Positions 1 to 9,359 of a stretch of DNA of 40,698 nucleotides are shown here, one piece after another. Location of the stretch: the NCBI GenBank assembly GCA_003565295.1, contig PXCO01000290.1:1-40698 (forward strand). The letters are read 5' to 3'. The notes beneath the pieces were generated by a model. That model had not been told where the DNA came from. It ran no database searches and saw only the letters and a program-made list of their open reading frames with translations. A program made the position numbers and the translations under genes. Every line of letters begins with the position of its first letter. The stretch's first letter is position 1. Source of the DNA: Cyclobacteriaceae bacterium (GTDB lineage Bacteria > Bacteroidota > Bacteroidia > Cytophagales > Cyclobacteriaceae).

Positions 1-481
1 GGAATCCCTGTCCCAACAGCCAGGCTGCATATTCATCCAATAAGGTGCTTATGTCCACATATCCGCACTTGTTTAACAAAATGCCTCCATATGGATCATT
101 TACAGCTTCAAACCTGCTGTGAGAATTAATCAGGCTCAAATAGTCTTTGAATTCAGAATCAGCACTTTTTGCCATCCACTCATTTTGTTCCTCTATGGTC
201 AAGAATGGCCTGTATATGGGTGTAGGGTAGAGAAACTTGCTCTTTAGCAAATATTCCAATCCTGAATAAAACGGTTCTACCTCCTGAAAAAGTATGTCTG
301 CCCGCCAGGTCTTTACCATTTTTCTCCCTGTTATAGGATTGTATAGCCCGGCAGCAACCCTACTGCTAGTATCTCCCCTAGGTGTATCCAAGATCATGAC
401 CTTTTTCCCCCTGTTGATTAACCGATGGGACAGAACTGTACCGGCCAATCCCTGGCCAATGAGTAAAAAATCTACTTTCAT
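1..481 (-). CDS. FAD-dependent oxidoreductase, N-terminal part (cut by window edge)
   Basis: Reading the minus strand from ATG at 481 gives an open frame of 160 codons that runs off the left edge, so the C-terminus is missing. The protein begins MKVDFLLIGQGLAGTVLSHR, a beta-strand followed by a GxGxxG-type dinucleotide-binding turn, and continues with a second strand ending in a putative ribose-binding acidic residue (VMILD). The region SSRVAAGLYNPITGRKMVKT resembles the FAD-contacting segment of DAO/glycine-oxidase-like flavoproteins. No signal peptide is visible, so it is probably cytoplasmic. It is divergent from the MBL-fold gene at 537 with 55 bases between them. The substrate cannot be told from this fragment. 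Confidence 0.75.
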   Translation of the reverse strand, partial: MKVDFLLIGQGLAGTVLSHRLINRGKKVMILDTPRGDTSSRVAAGLYNPITGRKMVKTWRADILFQEVEPFYSGLEYLLKSKFLYPTPIYRPFLTIEEQNEWMAKSADSEFKDYLSLINSHSRFEAVNDPYGGILLNKCGYVDISTLLDEYAAWLLGQGF

Positions 482-536
482 GCTCAAAATTAATTCTATT
501 GTCGTTATTTTGAAGCAACATTCAACGATTTATATC

Positions 537-1187
537 ATGCAGATCAAATCCTTTACTTTTAATCCTTTCATGGAAAACACCTATGTTCTCTATGACGATA
601 CGAAAGAAGCAGTCATAGTAGACCCAGGCTGCCATGAGAAGGCGGAAAAATCAGCTTTGATGCAATTCATTAAAAACCATGACCTGACCCCGGTCAAATT
701 GCTCAACACTCACTGCCATATAGACCATGTGTTGGGCAATGCCTTTGTAAAGTCCACCTACGATATCCCCCTTTGGATTCATGAAGAGGAGTTGCCCATA
801 TTAAAGTCCATTCCTGCATACGCAGGAAATTATGGGTTTCCCAATTACCAGGAATGCCAACCTGACCATTTTATAAGGGAAGGAGAAAGCATCAAATTCG
901 GGAACACCATTTTGAAGACCTTGTTTGTGCCCGGTCATTCCCCTGGCCACCTGGTATTCTATTCAGAGGCAGACAGCGTAGCCATTGTAGGGGACACGCT
1001 TTTTGATGGCAGCATAGGCAGGACTGACTTGCCCGGAGGGGATCATGAGACCCTGATAAGGTACATTAAAGAAAATCTGTTTGCACTGCCCGACGAGGTC
1101 GCTATTCTGCCGGGCCATGGGCCGGGCTCTACCATAGGCAAAGAAAAGGAGAGCAACCCCTTTGTAGGGAAATTGGCCAGGTATTGA
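537..1187 (+). CDS. MBL-fold metallo-hydrolase, glyoxalase II-like
   Basis: This is a 216-residue metallo-beta-lactamase fold hydrolase. The metal-binding motif HCHIDH is at residues 59-64 (THCHIDH), with further ligands at His134 (PGHSPGH), Asp153 (GDTLF) and His194 (PGHGPG). This set matches the glyoxalase II / YcbL branch, which hydrolyses thioesters such as S-acylated glutathione or other thiol adducts. The true substrate is unknown. The frame stays open upstream to 294, but that extension would overlap the divergent oxidoreductase and lacks family similarity, so ATG 537 (MQIKSF) is chosen. There is no signal peptide, so it should be cytosolic. The stop at 1185-1187 is 2 bases before the ATG of pssA, so the two are probably co-transcribed and translationally coupled. 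Confidence 0.88.
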   Translation: MQIKSFTFNPFMENTYVLYDDTKEAVIVDPGCHEKAEKSALMQFIKNHDLTPVKLLNTHCHIDHVLGNAFVKSTYDIPLWIHEEELPILKSIPAYAGNYGFPNYQECQPDHFIREGESIKFGNTILKTLFVPGHSPGHLVFYSEADSVAIVGDTLFDGSIGRTDLPGGDHETLIRYIKENLFALPDEVAILPGHGPGSTIGKEKESNPFVGKLARY

Positions 1188-1189
1188 CT

Positions 1190-1888
1190 ATGAAAAAGCA
1201 CATACCCAATGCCATTACCTGTCTCAACCTGCTGGCAGGAATGATAGGGATTTATTTTGTGACGCTTGGACATTTATCATGGGCGATTTATGTGGTGGTA
1301 TTGGCTGCCTTTTTTGATTTTCTGGATGGCCTTGTGGCCAGACTTCTTTCGGTACATAGTGAAATTGGCAAACAATTGGACTCCCTGGCAGACATGGTCA
1401 CCTTTGGCGTCCTACCCTCCTTTGTGGTATTTATGATGCTGAAAGGGATCAGCAGCTCACTTTACACACCATATGTCGGATTTCTAATTGGCATACAGTC
1501 GGCATTACGCTTGGCAAAATTCAATGTGGACACCCGGCAAAGGGATCGTTTCATTGGACTCCCCACGCCAGCTAATGCATTGTTCATCTGTGCACTTCCC
1601 CAATTGGCTCAGTCCTTACCTTGGGCAAAAGATGTAGTTTTATCACCCACTGGATTGATACTGATTACCCTTCTCTTCTCCTTTTTGTTAACTGCAGAAA
1701 TCCCACTTATCGCCCTGAAGTTCAAAACGTATTCCATTAAAGAAAATATTTTTCGCTACTTGGTGATAGTTTTTTCCCTCATTGGCGTTGTGTTGTTGGG
1801 GTTAGGAGGACTTCCCCTGGTGATCCTCATTTATATATTGTTTTCAATGCTAGAAAATTGGTTGAATCCAGGTGAATCGCTGGACTAA
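1190..1888 (+). CDS. pssA: CDP-diacylglycerol--serine O-phosphatidyltransferase
   Basis: This integral membrane enzyme transfers the phosphatidyl group of CDP-diacylglycerol to serine, making phosphatidylserine, the precursor of phosphatidylethanolamine. The complete CDP-alcohol phosphatidyltransferase signature DG-x2-AR-x8-G-x3-D-x3-D is present (Asp46, Gly47, Ala50, Arg51, Gly60, Asp64, Asp68). Hydrophobic segments surround it and fill the C-terminal half. The protein is 232 residues, normal for the type II family. A TTG at 1184 is also in frame, but ATG 1190 starts a typical MKKHIPN N-terminus. The 3' end overlaps the porU GTG start by 17 bases. Confidence 0.93.
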   Translation: MKKHIPNAITCLNLLAGMIGIYFVTLGHLSWAIYVVVLAAFFDFLDGLVARLLSVHSEIGKQLDSLADMVTFGVLPSFVVFMMLKGISSSLYTPYVGFLIGIQSALRLAKFNVDTRQRDRFIGLPTPANALFICALPQLAQSLPWAKDVVLSPTGLILITLLFSFLLTAEIPLIALKFKTYSIKENIFRYLVIVFSLIGVVLLGLGGLPLVILIYILFSMLENWLNPGESLD

Positions 1889-4800
1889 AATACTATCCTT
1901 ATTTGCAACCCTGAGCGTATTCATGCCATGTCAGGGACAGAACTCTTTCAAAATCCCTGTTCATGAGGAGGGGGTGTACAAAATTTCTGCTGATCAAGCC
2001 CAAAACTGGGGGCTTGGCCCGCTGGAAAACATCGCCTTTTTCGGTTTCCCCGGAATGCTTCCTCAAACATTGGACAGTGCATCCCTTAGGGGAAGGCAGA
2101 TTCCCACCATGCTCAAGGACAATACTCTATATGTCTTTCTTTCCCCTGCGGACCAGGTGGTTTGGGACGAGGATGAGCCAGTAATGAAACCCCACTTATA
2201 TACCGATACTTTATTCTATGAGCTCCGAACTGGCTACCCAGCACCACTCCGGGTTAGGCAGCTAGCCGCAGGTAACCCAGAAATTGTGCCTTTGCCAAAT
2301 GAAGAAGAACCAGCCTGGTACAGGTTTATCCTCCACAAAAAAGAAGAAACTAACTTGCTGAGCTCGGGAAGAAGTTGGTATGGACACCGGATGATGGATG
2401 GCCAGTCCACCATCATCCCTTTTGACGGAATAAGGGCAGATCATTCACCAATCTACCTCAAAGCCACCTTTCTTGCTCAATCCCTGGCTGCATCCACTTT
2501 TACAGTGGGTCTCCGTGGAAACCCATGGAACACCTTGGAACTTGCCCCTATCCCTAACACCACTTATGGCGTAAAGGGCCGAGAGGGCAATGTAAAAGGG
2601 TACCTTCAGGAGAGCAGTGCAGCACAAGTATCTCTTCGGATAGGATTTGGCACTTCAGACAGAAATGGGATGGGCTATCTTAAACATCTTATCCTAGGAT
2701 TACCTATACACCTTTCCGATGCTCAATATGGTACTTTCTATTGCCTAAATTACAAGGATGGGGCATCAGGGTTGCCTTCTGGGAATGACCAATATATTTG
2801 GGATATCACCGACTTCTTTCATCCCAAAACATTATCCTCAGGAGTTGAGGTAAATGGTGGCGCAAAGAAAATCACGATTTTTTCCGAGAATAATGCACCC
2901 CCCTTACCCCAGCCCAAGCCATTGGAAATATCATTAAGAGAGGAACTTCCCTCTGCCTCCTTTTTGATTATCACTCCCAAACAATTCCGCTCCCAGGCCA
3001 ATAGACTTGCCGCACATAAAAATCAAAAGGGACTATCCACAAAGGTGGTGGAGATCAACAGCATTTATGATGCCTACGCACACGGTAACCCTGATATCAT
3101 TGCTGTCCGAAATTTTATTGCCGAACAATATCACCTTTCTGGCAAATTGGAAAATGTGCTGTTTTTTGGAAAAGGAACCTTTGACTACAAAGGGAAATTG
3201 GGAGGAAGGCCCAACCTCATCCCAACCTATACCTCCCGAAATAGTCTTAACCCCTTAACCACATTTAGTTCGGATGATTTTTTTGGGTTTTTGGAGTGGG
3301 GGCAAGGTGAATGGGTAGAAAACAATCAGGGAGACCATACCCTTTCAATAGGCACAGGCAGGATCCCGGTGACCACCATAGTAGAGGCCAGGGATATGGT
3401 GGATAAAATCATTGCCTATGAAAACCCAACACTTACCTCTGGCAACTGGAAGAAAAGGGTGATGCTTATCGCCGACGATGGGGACAACAATATCCACCTC
3501 AGGGATGCTGAAAGGCATGCTGACTACCTTTCTGAAAACCATCCGGAGTTCATCCTTGAAAAAGCGTACCTTGACAGATTCGAGCAGGTGAATTTGGGAA
3601 ATGCACAAAGATCCCCTGATGCCAGGGAGGCCATCCAAGATTGGGTTAAGGAGGGTGGGGCACTTATCAACTTCATTGGTCATGGCAATGAGACCACACT
3701 TACCGCAGAAGAAATCATCACGGTAAGCGATATAAGGGATTGGCCCGAAACTGCCAGATTACCCGTATTTGTAACAGCCACCTGTGAGTTTGGAAGACAC
3801 GACAGCCCATTTATACGTTCTGGTGCAGAGGAACTTCTACTTGCGCAAGGGAAAGGAGTTATAGCTATGCTCACCACAGGTCGCCCCGTGTTCAGTAGTG
3901 TCAATTTTTCTCTTAACAAGGCGTTTATAGAAGCAGTGTTTAAACGAAAGTCGGGAGAGTATTTAAGTTTGGGGGAAATTTTCCAAATCACTAAAAATAA
4001 TAGTCTAAATGGAGCTCTGAATAGAAATTTCACCTTACTGGGGGATCCTTCATTAAAGATACACCTTCCAGAATACAAGACAAATACGGAGGAGCTGATA
4101 GATGTTCAAATGGATGTGGCCGTAGATACACTAATGGCCATGCAACGGGTGAAAATAGAGGGTTTAATCACTGATCCGCTTACCGGTGCCTATAGCCCTA
4201 ATTTCACAGGATCGTATGAGCTGAGCCTTCTGGATAAGCCCATTCAACTCGAAACTTTGGGCGATGAAAACCCAGTAACCACATTTTCCGAGCCCAATGT
4301 GTATCTCTTCAGGGGAAAGGGCAAGGTAGCCGAGGGTCGCTTCACTTCAGAGTTCCTCATTCCAAAGCACATTCAATTTCCATATGGAAGAGGGGTCATC
4401 CGGGTTTTCGCCAGTGAGGCGGGAGGCAGAGAGGCCATGGGAGCGGAAAGGGTGATTATTGGTGGTACTTATCCCACTCCAGAGGCAGATCAGGTTGGGC
4501 CGGAAATCAGCATCTTCTTACAGGATAGTAGTCGTAATCAATTATCTACCTCAAGTAAGCAGGCGCGGTTGATATTGGGCTTTAAAGATAAGGCGGGCAT
4601 CAATATCTCCCCCTTGAACTTAAGCCAGCAACTTTCCCTCACAGTCAATGACCAAACACCTGTTTATCTGGGGAACCACTTTGTAGCACTTGAAGGGGAA
4701 AATCTTCTGGGAATAGTGGACTTTAAACTGGGAGGGTTAAACGAAGGCTTGAACGAAATTCGGGTACAAGCCTATGACAACCTGGGGAATCGCACTTTGA

Positions 4801-5144
4801 AAGCATTTCAGATAGAGGTAAGGGGAAGCACCGAATTAAGATTAGAGGCCTTAAAGGCATTTCCCAACCCTGCTTCAGAAAAAATCAGATTTCGCTGGCA
4901 GCATAATAGGGCAGGAGAAAATTTATTGGCAAGTCTTCGCATTTTTTCTGTAAGTGGTCATGAAATATTTTCAACGGACAGGCGTTTTCCTAACGCTGCG
5001 GCCCAACTAGAAGGGCTGGAATGGTTTTTTTTGCACAATAAAACTAATTATCCGATAAAAGGAACTTATCTTTACGTGCTGGAACTGCATTCAGAATACG
5101 ATGGCAGATCTACACAGCAAGGTGGTAAAATTATTATTCAATGA
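1872..5144 (+). CDS. porU: Type IX secretion system sortase PorU
   Basis: PorU is the outer-membrane C25 (gingipain-type) cysteine peptidase that removes the C-terminal sorting domain of T9SS cargo and attaches it to the cell surface. The 1090-residue protein starts with a signal peptide (about 1-22, ending CQG-Q). A PorU N-terminal region follows, then the C25 domain (about 350-740) with the catalytic His604 in GHGNE and Cys638 in TATCEF; the 34-residue spacing resembles gingipains. Beta-rich domains come next, and from about residue 990 there is a T9SS type A sorting domain (AFPNPASEKIRF). The start is GTG 1872, inside the end of pssA. No ATG lies before the signal peptide, so coupling to pssA translation is likely. 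The stop overlaps the ATG of porV (ATGA, 5141-5144). Confidence 0.93.
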   Translation: MNRWTKILSLFATLSVFMPCQGQNSFKIPVHEEGVYKISADQAQNWGLGPLENIAFFGFPGMLPQTLDSASLRGRQIPTMLKDNTLYVFLSPADQVVWDEDEPVMKPHLYTDTLFYELRTGYPAPLRVRQLAAGNPEIVPLPNEEEPAWYRFILHKKEETNLLSSGRSWYGHRMMDGQSTIIPFDGIRADHSPIYLKATFLAQSLAASTFTVGLRGNPWNTLELAPIPNTTYGVKGREGNVKGYLQESSAAQVSLRIGFGTSDRNGMGYLKHLILGLPIHLSDAQYGTFYCLNYKDGASGLPSGNDQYIWDITDFFHPKTLSSGVEVNGGAKKITIFSENNAPPLPQPKPLEISLREELPSASFLIITPKQFRSQANRLAAHKNQKGLSTKVVEINSIYDAYAHGNPDIIAVRNFIAEQYHLSGKLENVLFFGKGTFDYKGKLGGRPNLIPTYTSRNSLNPLTTFSSDDFFGFLEWGQGEWVENNQGDHTLSIGTGRIPVTTIVEARDMVDKIIAYENPTLTSGNWKKRVMLIADDGDNNIHLRDAERHADYLSENHPEFILEKAYLDRFEQVNLGNAQRSPDAREAIQDWVKEGGALINFIGHGNETTLTAEEIITVSDIRDWPETARLPVFVTATCEFGRHDSPFIRSGAEELLLAQGKGVIAMLTTGRPVFSSVNFSLNKAFIEAVFKRKSGEYLSLGEIFQITKNNSLNGALNRNFTLLGDPSLKIHLPEYKTNTEELIDVQMDVAVDTLMAMQRVKIEGLITDPLTGAYSPNFTGSYELSLLDKPIQLETLGDENPVTTFSEPNVYLFRGKGKVAEGRFTSEFLIPKHIQFPYGRGVIRVFASEAGGREAMGAERVIIGGTYPTPEADQVGPEISIFLQDSSRNQLSTSSKQARLILGFKDKAGINISPLNLSQQLSLTVNDQTPVYLGNHFVALEGENLLGIVDFKLGGLNEGLNEIRVQAYDNLGNRTLKAFQIEVRGSTELRLEALKAFPNPASEKIRFRWQHNRAGENLLASLRIFSVSGHEIFSTDRRFPNAAAQLEGLEWFFLHNKTNYPIKGTYLYVLELHSEYDGRSTQQGGKIIIQ

Positions 5145-6358
5145 ACGCACCAAAACTTATTATTACCAAATTGATTTTTTCAGGCATCTTTTATCTGTCT
5201 GCTATTTCCCTTTTTGCTCAAAACTCGGTGACTTTATCCCGGCAAGACCCAAACAGGAGAGTAATCACCACGGCGGTCCCTTTTTTAAATTTCGCCCCAG
5301 ACAGTAGACACTCCGCTATGGGAGATGTGGGAGTTGCCACCTCTGCGGATGCCAACTCTGCGCATTGGAATGCAGGCAAGCTTGCCTTTATAGAGGATGA
5401 TATAGGTTTTTCTTTATCATATTCCCCATGGCTTGGAAGATTGGTACCGGATATGTCGCTCAACTACCTCACCGGCTACAAGCGCATTGATAATGTATCC
5501 GCATTTGGCATAGACCTTAGGTATTTTGACATGGGATCCATTCAGCTTACGGATCAATGGGGGAACGAGCTTGGAGACTTTAACCCGAGAGACATCGCCA
5601 TAGGTGGAACCTATTCCAGAAAACTTTCAGATAATCTCTCCCTTGGAATATCAGCCCGGTTCATCCACTCCAACCTATCCGGTAATATTTCTTCTGCGGG
5701 TGGAAATGAAAGTAGACCTGGTGTGAGCGTGGGAACTGATGTTGGAGTGTATTATACTACCGAGGTATTGGTTTCGGGTAAAGAATCAGTATGGTCTTGG
5801 GGAGCCAATATTTCCAATATAGGTCCAAAAATCACCTACAACAGTGCAGATGACCTGGATTACCTCCCCACCAATTTTAGAATAGGAACTGCCTTGAAAA
5901 TCCCCATGGATGAATTTAACAATATCACCTTTGCCCTGGATTTAAACAAGCTAATGGTACCAACCCCGCCTATTTATCTAGAAAACGAAAACGGCCAAAT
6001 TGTTACCGACGATGAAGGCAACCCCATCATTGCACCCAATGGAGGCAGGGACCCCAATCGTCCCTTGCTAAGTGGAATGTTTGGTTCTTTCATAGATGCC
6101 CCGGGAGGATTTAGGGAGGAGATGCAAGAAGTGATGATATCCTTTGGTGTGGAATACGACTATGATGATAAATTTGCCGTAAGAACAGGGTATTTCTACG
6201 AAAATCCCAGAAAAGGTGGCAGACGATACTTCACTATGGGGGTAGGGTTTAAGTGGCAGCGGCTTGGGTTTGACTTCTCCTATTTGGTGCCACAAATGCA
6301 AAACCACCCACTTGCTGAAACACTTAGGTTCTCATTGGCTTATAATGTGCAAAGATGA
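5141..6358 (+). CDS. porV: Type IX secretion outer-membrane protein PorV (LptO)
   Basis: PorV is a FadL-like outer-membrane barrel that collects cargo leaving the Sov translocon and presents it to PorU. The 405-residue protein has a signal peptide (about 1-27, ending LFAQ). It then has the characteristic PorV N-terminus (VPFLNFAPDSRHSAMGDVGV and SADANSAHWNAGKLAF), followed by alternating amphipathic strands to the C-terminus. The length fits the family. It overlaps porU by four bases at 5141 and overlaps the downstream M16-like gene by four bases, so the whole series is likely one transcript with coupled translation. The pairing of porU and porV is itself strong support for both calls. Confidence 0.95.
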   Translation: MNAPKLIITKLIFSGIFYLSAISLFAQNSVTLSRQDPNRRVITTAVPFLNFAPDSRHSAMGDVGVATSADANSAHWNAGKLAFIEDDIGFSLSYSPWLGRLVPDMSLNYLTGYKRIDNVSAFGIDLRYFDMGSIQLTDQWGNELGDFNPRDIAIGGTYSRKLSDNLSLGISARFIHSNLSGNISSAGGNESRPGVSVGTDVGVYYTTEVLVSGKESVWSWGANISNIGPKITYNSADDLDYLPTNFRIGTALKIPMDEFNNITFALDLNKLMVPTPPIYLENENGQIVTDDEGNPIIAPNGGRDPNRPLLSGMFGSFIDAPGGFREEMQEVMISFGVEYDYDDKFAVRTGYFYENPRKGGRRYFTMGVGFKWQRLGFDFSYLVPQMQNHPLAETLRFSLAYNVQR

Positions 6359-7629
6359 TGGTAGACCGGACTAAAGCACCGGAATTAAAGGTTCCTGAAG
6401 CTATTACCATAAAAGCACCTTTAAAGTGGACACTCAAAAACGGTGTCCCTTTGTTTTTTATACCCACACCGGGCATAGCAGCGATCAGGTGTGATGTGAG
6501 CATGCCCATTAATTTTCAGCCCTTTGATGATCACCATACTTTAATCCCCTTTTTCACGCTAAACATGCTACTGGAAGGAATAAAGGGGAAAAAATCTGGG
6601 CAATTAGATGATTTCTTTGATTATTATGCCTCAGAGGTAGAAGTGCTGGGTGGATTCGAAAACCATGGCCTTTCACTTCTTAGTACCAAAAAGCAGTTTA
6701 AAAAGGTGCTACCCGTGTTCCGTGCCTTATTCACAGAGGCTACTTTACCATCAAAAGAACTAATAAAACGAAAAGCTCAGAAGAAACTGGGGATTTCTTT
6801 GCAAAGAGAGCAGGTTTCGGGAAGGGCCAACCAGCTGGTAAGAAAAGTCCTTTTTGGAAATGATCATCCCCTTGGCTATATCGCCACAGAGGAACATGTG
6901 GAAGGCATCGCTGCGGATGACATCCGAGCTTACTATGATAAACATTTCCGCATAAAACCAGAAATTTTTGTTACCGGTGATCTGGATGATAAGGAATTAC
7001 TCGCCATTGAAACAGCATTTGGTGACCTACCCTATGAAGAAAATGAGCCTTATGAAAGTGAATATGAAAGCTTAGGCGATAAGCGCCTGGAAGAACCCAG
7101 GCCACAGGCCATGCAGGAGAGTATTCGCCTGGCGACGATTACCATTCCTAAATCCCACCCTGACTATTTCCCGCTTTGGGTATTCAATACTGTATATGGA
7201 GGATATTTCGGAAGTAGATTGGTTAAGAATATCCGTGAAGACAAGGGGTACACTTATGGGATTCATAGTTTCCTCAATGGTCTTGCCAAGTCGGATTACT
7301 GGATGGTAATGGCAGATGTCAAAAAAGGTTTTGCCAAGGAGGTAGTAGAAGAATGTTATAAAGAGCTTCAGCATCTTTCTTTTACCCCATTGGATGATGA
7401 GGAATTAGAAATCGTCAGAAATTATATGACTGGACATTTCTTGTCAGAATTCAGCTCCCCCTTTGAACTGATTGGTAAATTTAAAAAAGTTCACCAGCAA
7501 GGATTAAACTTTGACTTCTACAATGCTCAACTTCAATACATTAAAAGCTTTGACCCAGAGGAAGTGAGTGAGGTTGGAGGGAAATACTTGAAAAGGGAGG
7601 ATATAAAGGAAGTTATCGTGGGAAGTTGA
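6355..7629 (+). CDS. Non-catalytic M16 (insulinase-family) protein
   Basis: This 424-residue protein has the two-lobed M16 peptidase architecture: an N-terminal lobe with KWTLKNGVPLFFI and a C-terminal lobe with the YGGYFGSRLVKNIREDKGYTYG segment (about residues 281-302) typical of the inactive or partner half. The zinc motif HxxEH is absent: the aligned stretch reads FFTLNMLLEG (residues 66-75), so no metal centre is expected. Bacteroidota commonly encode such a subunit beside an active M16 partner, but no partner gene lies here. There is no signal peptide. The ATG at 6355 overlaps the porV stop; ATG 6358 is an alternative. The 3' end overlaps the convergent glycosyltransferase by 17 bases. 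A role with porUV is only inferred from position. Confidence 0.85.
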   Translation: MMVDRTKAPELKVPEAITIKAPLKWTLKNGVPLFFIPTPGIAAIRCDVSMPINFQPFDDHHTLIPFFTLNMLLEGIKGKKSGQLDDFFDYYASEVEVLGGFENHGLSLLSTKKQFKKVLPVFRALFTEATLPSKELIKRKAQKKLGISLQREQVSGRANQLVRKVLFGNDHPLGYIATEEHVEGIAADDIRAYYDKHFRIKPEIFVTGDLDDKELLAIETAFGDLPYEENEPYESEYESLGDKRLEEPRPQAMQESIRLATITIPKSHPDYFPLWVFNTVYGGYFGSRLVKNIREDKGYTYGIHSFLNGLAKSDYWMVMADVKKGFAKEVVEECYKELQHLSFTPLDDEELEIVRNYMTGHFLSEFSSPFELIGKFKKVHQQGLNFDFYNAQLQYIKSFDPEEVSEVGGKYLKREDIKEVIVGS

Positions 7630-8575
7630 TTTTTCCCCATTTCTCATACCAATAAGACAGGTCTAGCTTCATTCGCTGCCAGCAGACATAGAGCCAAAAG
7701 GTAAGGTGATTGGCGCTTAGTTCCCTGGCCAATTCCAAAAAATCCCCCGCCACATCAAAATTTGCAGAGGCAAGGGCGTGTTTGCATTCATACATTACCC
7801 TTTCCAAGAGTGCTCTTTCTTCTTTCGCACTCCTGTTCATCAACTGAATTTTTCTGCAGACTTTATATGTTGAAGGCAGCATCACAGACTGCTTGGCTTT
7901 GTATTGGCTGGAAGAAAATGATTGTGAGAGGATCCGCTTTTTTATACCCACAAGATCGCCGAATACAAACCTGTGCTGTCTGGCCATACGTACCATGATG
8001 TCGAAGTCCTCATAAGTCAAACTCTCATCATATCCTCCCATTGCCTTTAGGGCCTTGGTTCTGAATACCAAAGTGGCAGAACATATGGCGTATTTCATGA
8101 TCAATAATTCGTACAGGTCACCTTCCGGTACCTCCACCCTGACTTTTTCGTTCTCCCCTACTTCATGAAAAACCCGCTGTGAACCATCTTCAAAACTTAA
8201 AAGCGCATTACAAAAATAAGCCCCTGCGTGAGACCTTTCCAAAGCCTTAACCGCATTTTCTACGTGATGGGTAAGCAAAAGGTCATCAGCAGAAAGGTCC
8301 AAAATATATTTCCCCGAAGCCGATAAAAGAGCGAAGTTGAACGCACTGCAATACCCCAAGGGTTCTGGGTGAAAAAATACTTTAGCCGGTTTAAAATAAT
8401 CATGCAGCCAAATCCAGTCCTGTATCACCTCTTTGGATCGGTCCTTACTCCCATTTTCAACAATGATCAGCTCCAATGGAGCGTAGCTCTGATTAATCAC
8501 ACTATTCAATGCGTCAAACACATAATCCGCTTGGTTATAACAGGTACAAATTATAGTGACGAGGGGGTTTTGCAT
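7613..8575 (-). CDS. Family 2 glycosyltransferase
   Basis: This is a 320-residue GT2 (GT-A fold) enzyme. The N-terminus PLVTIICTCYNQADYVFDAL followed by ELIIVENGSKDRS is the nucleotide-sugar binding region, and LDLSADDLLL (around residues 91-100) holds the metal-binding acidic cluster. The mid-region GGYDESLTYEDFDIMVRMAR has the ED acceptor-site motif. No membrane helix is evident, so it is probably a cytoplasmic transferase working on a polysaccharide or lipid-linked sugar; donor and acceptor are unknown. It stands alone, convergent with and overlapping the M16-like gene, and 195 bases from the divergent YigZ gene. Confidence 0.88.
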   Translation of the reverse strand: MQNPLVTIICTCYNQADYVFDALNSVINQSYAPLELIIVENGSKDRSKEVIQDWIWLHDYFKPAKVFFHPEPLGYCSAFNFALLSASGKYILDLSADDLLLTHHVENAVKALERSHAGAYFCNALLSFEDGSQRVFHEVGENEKVRVEVPEGDLYELLIMKYAICSATLVFRTKALKAMGGYDESLTYEDFDIMVRMARQHRFVFGDLVGIKKRILSQSFSSSQYKAKQSVMLPSTYKVCRKIQLMNRSAKEERALLERVMYECKHALASANFDVAGDFLELARELSANHLTFWLYVCWQRMKLDLSYWYEKWGKINFPR

Positions 8576-8770
8576 AAATTAATGCAGATTTTCAATTTCC
8601 TACTTTCTCAAGTAGATTTGTAAAAGAAGGTGCATAACCACCAAATTGGCCTTTAGTATAATTTTAGCCTGGCTAAGTGGATAGAATACCCATGGCCATT
8701 ACTGCTACAAACGACAAAATTAATTCACCAGTTTAAAATAATTGTCTTTTTCACGGCAAAATTACTTAAT

Positions 8771-9355
8771 ATGCTTGATACCTACTTGACCATACATAAA
8801 ATTTCGAAGGGGTTATTTAAAGAAAAAGGCAGTAAATTTCTATCTTTTGCCGTTCCGGTAAAAAACCTTAACGAAGTGAAAGTGGTATTGGAAGATCTCA
8901 AAAAATCCCACCATGATGCCCGGCATCATTGCTATGCCTATAGGTTGGGAAAAGATGGGGAAATATTTAGGGCCAATGATGATGGAGAACCAAATCACTC
9001 GGCTGGAGATCCCATTCTGGGTCAGATCAAGGCATTTGGCATTACCCAGGTCTTGATAGTTGTGGTGAGGTATTTTGGCGGGACTAAATTGGGTGTGGGA
9101 GGTTTGATTAACGCGTATCGTACTGCTGCCAAAATAGCCCTGGAAAGTGCCGAAATTATAGAAGCAATAGAAAGCCAGGAGCTTACCATTACCTATGCGT
9201 ACGAACAAACCAATCAGGTTATGGGATTGATAGGAAAATATGAATTACCTGTTCTGGAACAGCAATTTGCAGAGGCCTGCACCATGCGCATCGACTGCCC
9301 AAAGAGCAAAGTGCCAATTGTACTGGGTGAACTCAAGGATATAGGGCTAGCCTGA
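8771..9355 (+). CDS. YigZ / IMPACT family protein
   Basis: This 194-residue protein belongs to the UPF0029/IMPACT family. The conserved core reads KGSKFLSFAVPV near the N-terminus, DARHHCYAYRLG and ANDDGEPNHSAGDPILGQI in the middle, then VVVRYFGGTKLGVGGLINAY. The family includes E. coli YigZ and the eukaryotic translational regulator IMPACT; the bacterial biochemical role is not settled. A C-terminal ferredoxin-like subdomain follows from about residue 135. It ends 4 bases before the convergent exonuclease gene. The ATG at 8771 is the only reasonable start. Confidence 0.9.
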   Translation: MLDTYLTIHKISKGLFKEKGSKFLSFAVPVKNLNEVKVVLEDLKKSHHDARHHCYAYRLGKDGEIFRANDDGEPNHSAGDPILGQIKAFGITQVLIVVVRYFGGTKLGVGGLINAYRTAAKIALESAEIIEAIESQELTITYAYEQTNQVMGLIGKYELPVLEQQFAEACTMRIDCPKSKVPIVLGELKDIGLA

Positions 9356-9359
9356 GAAG

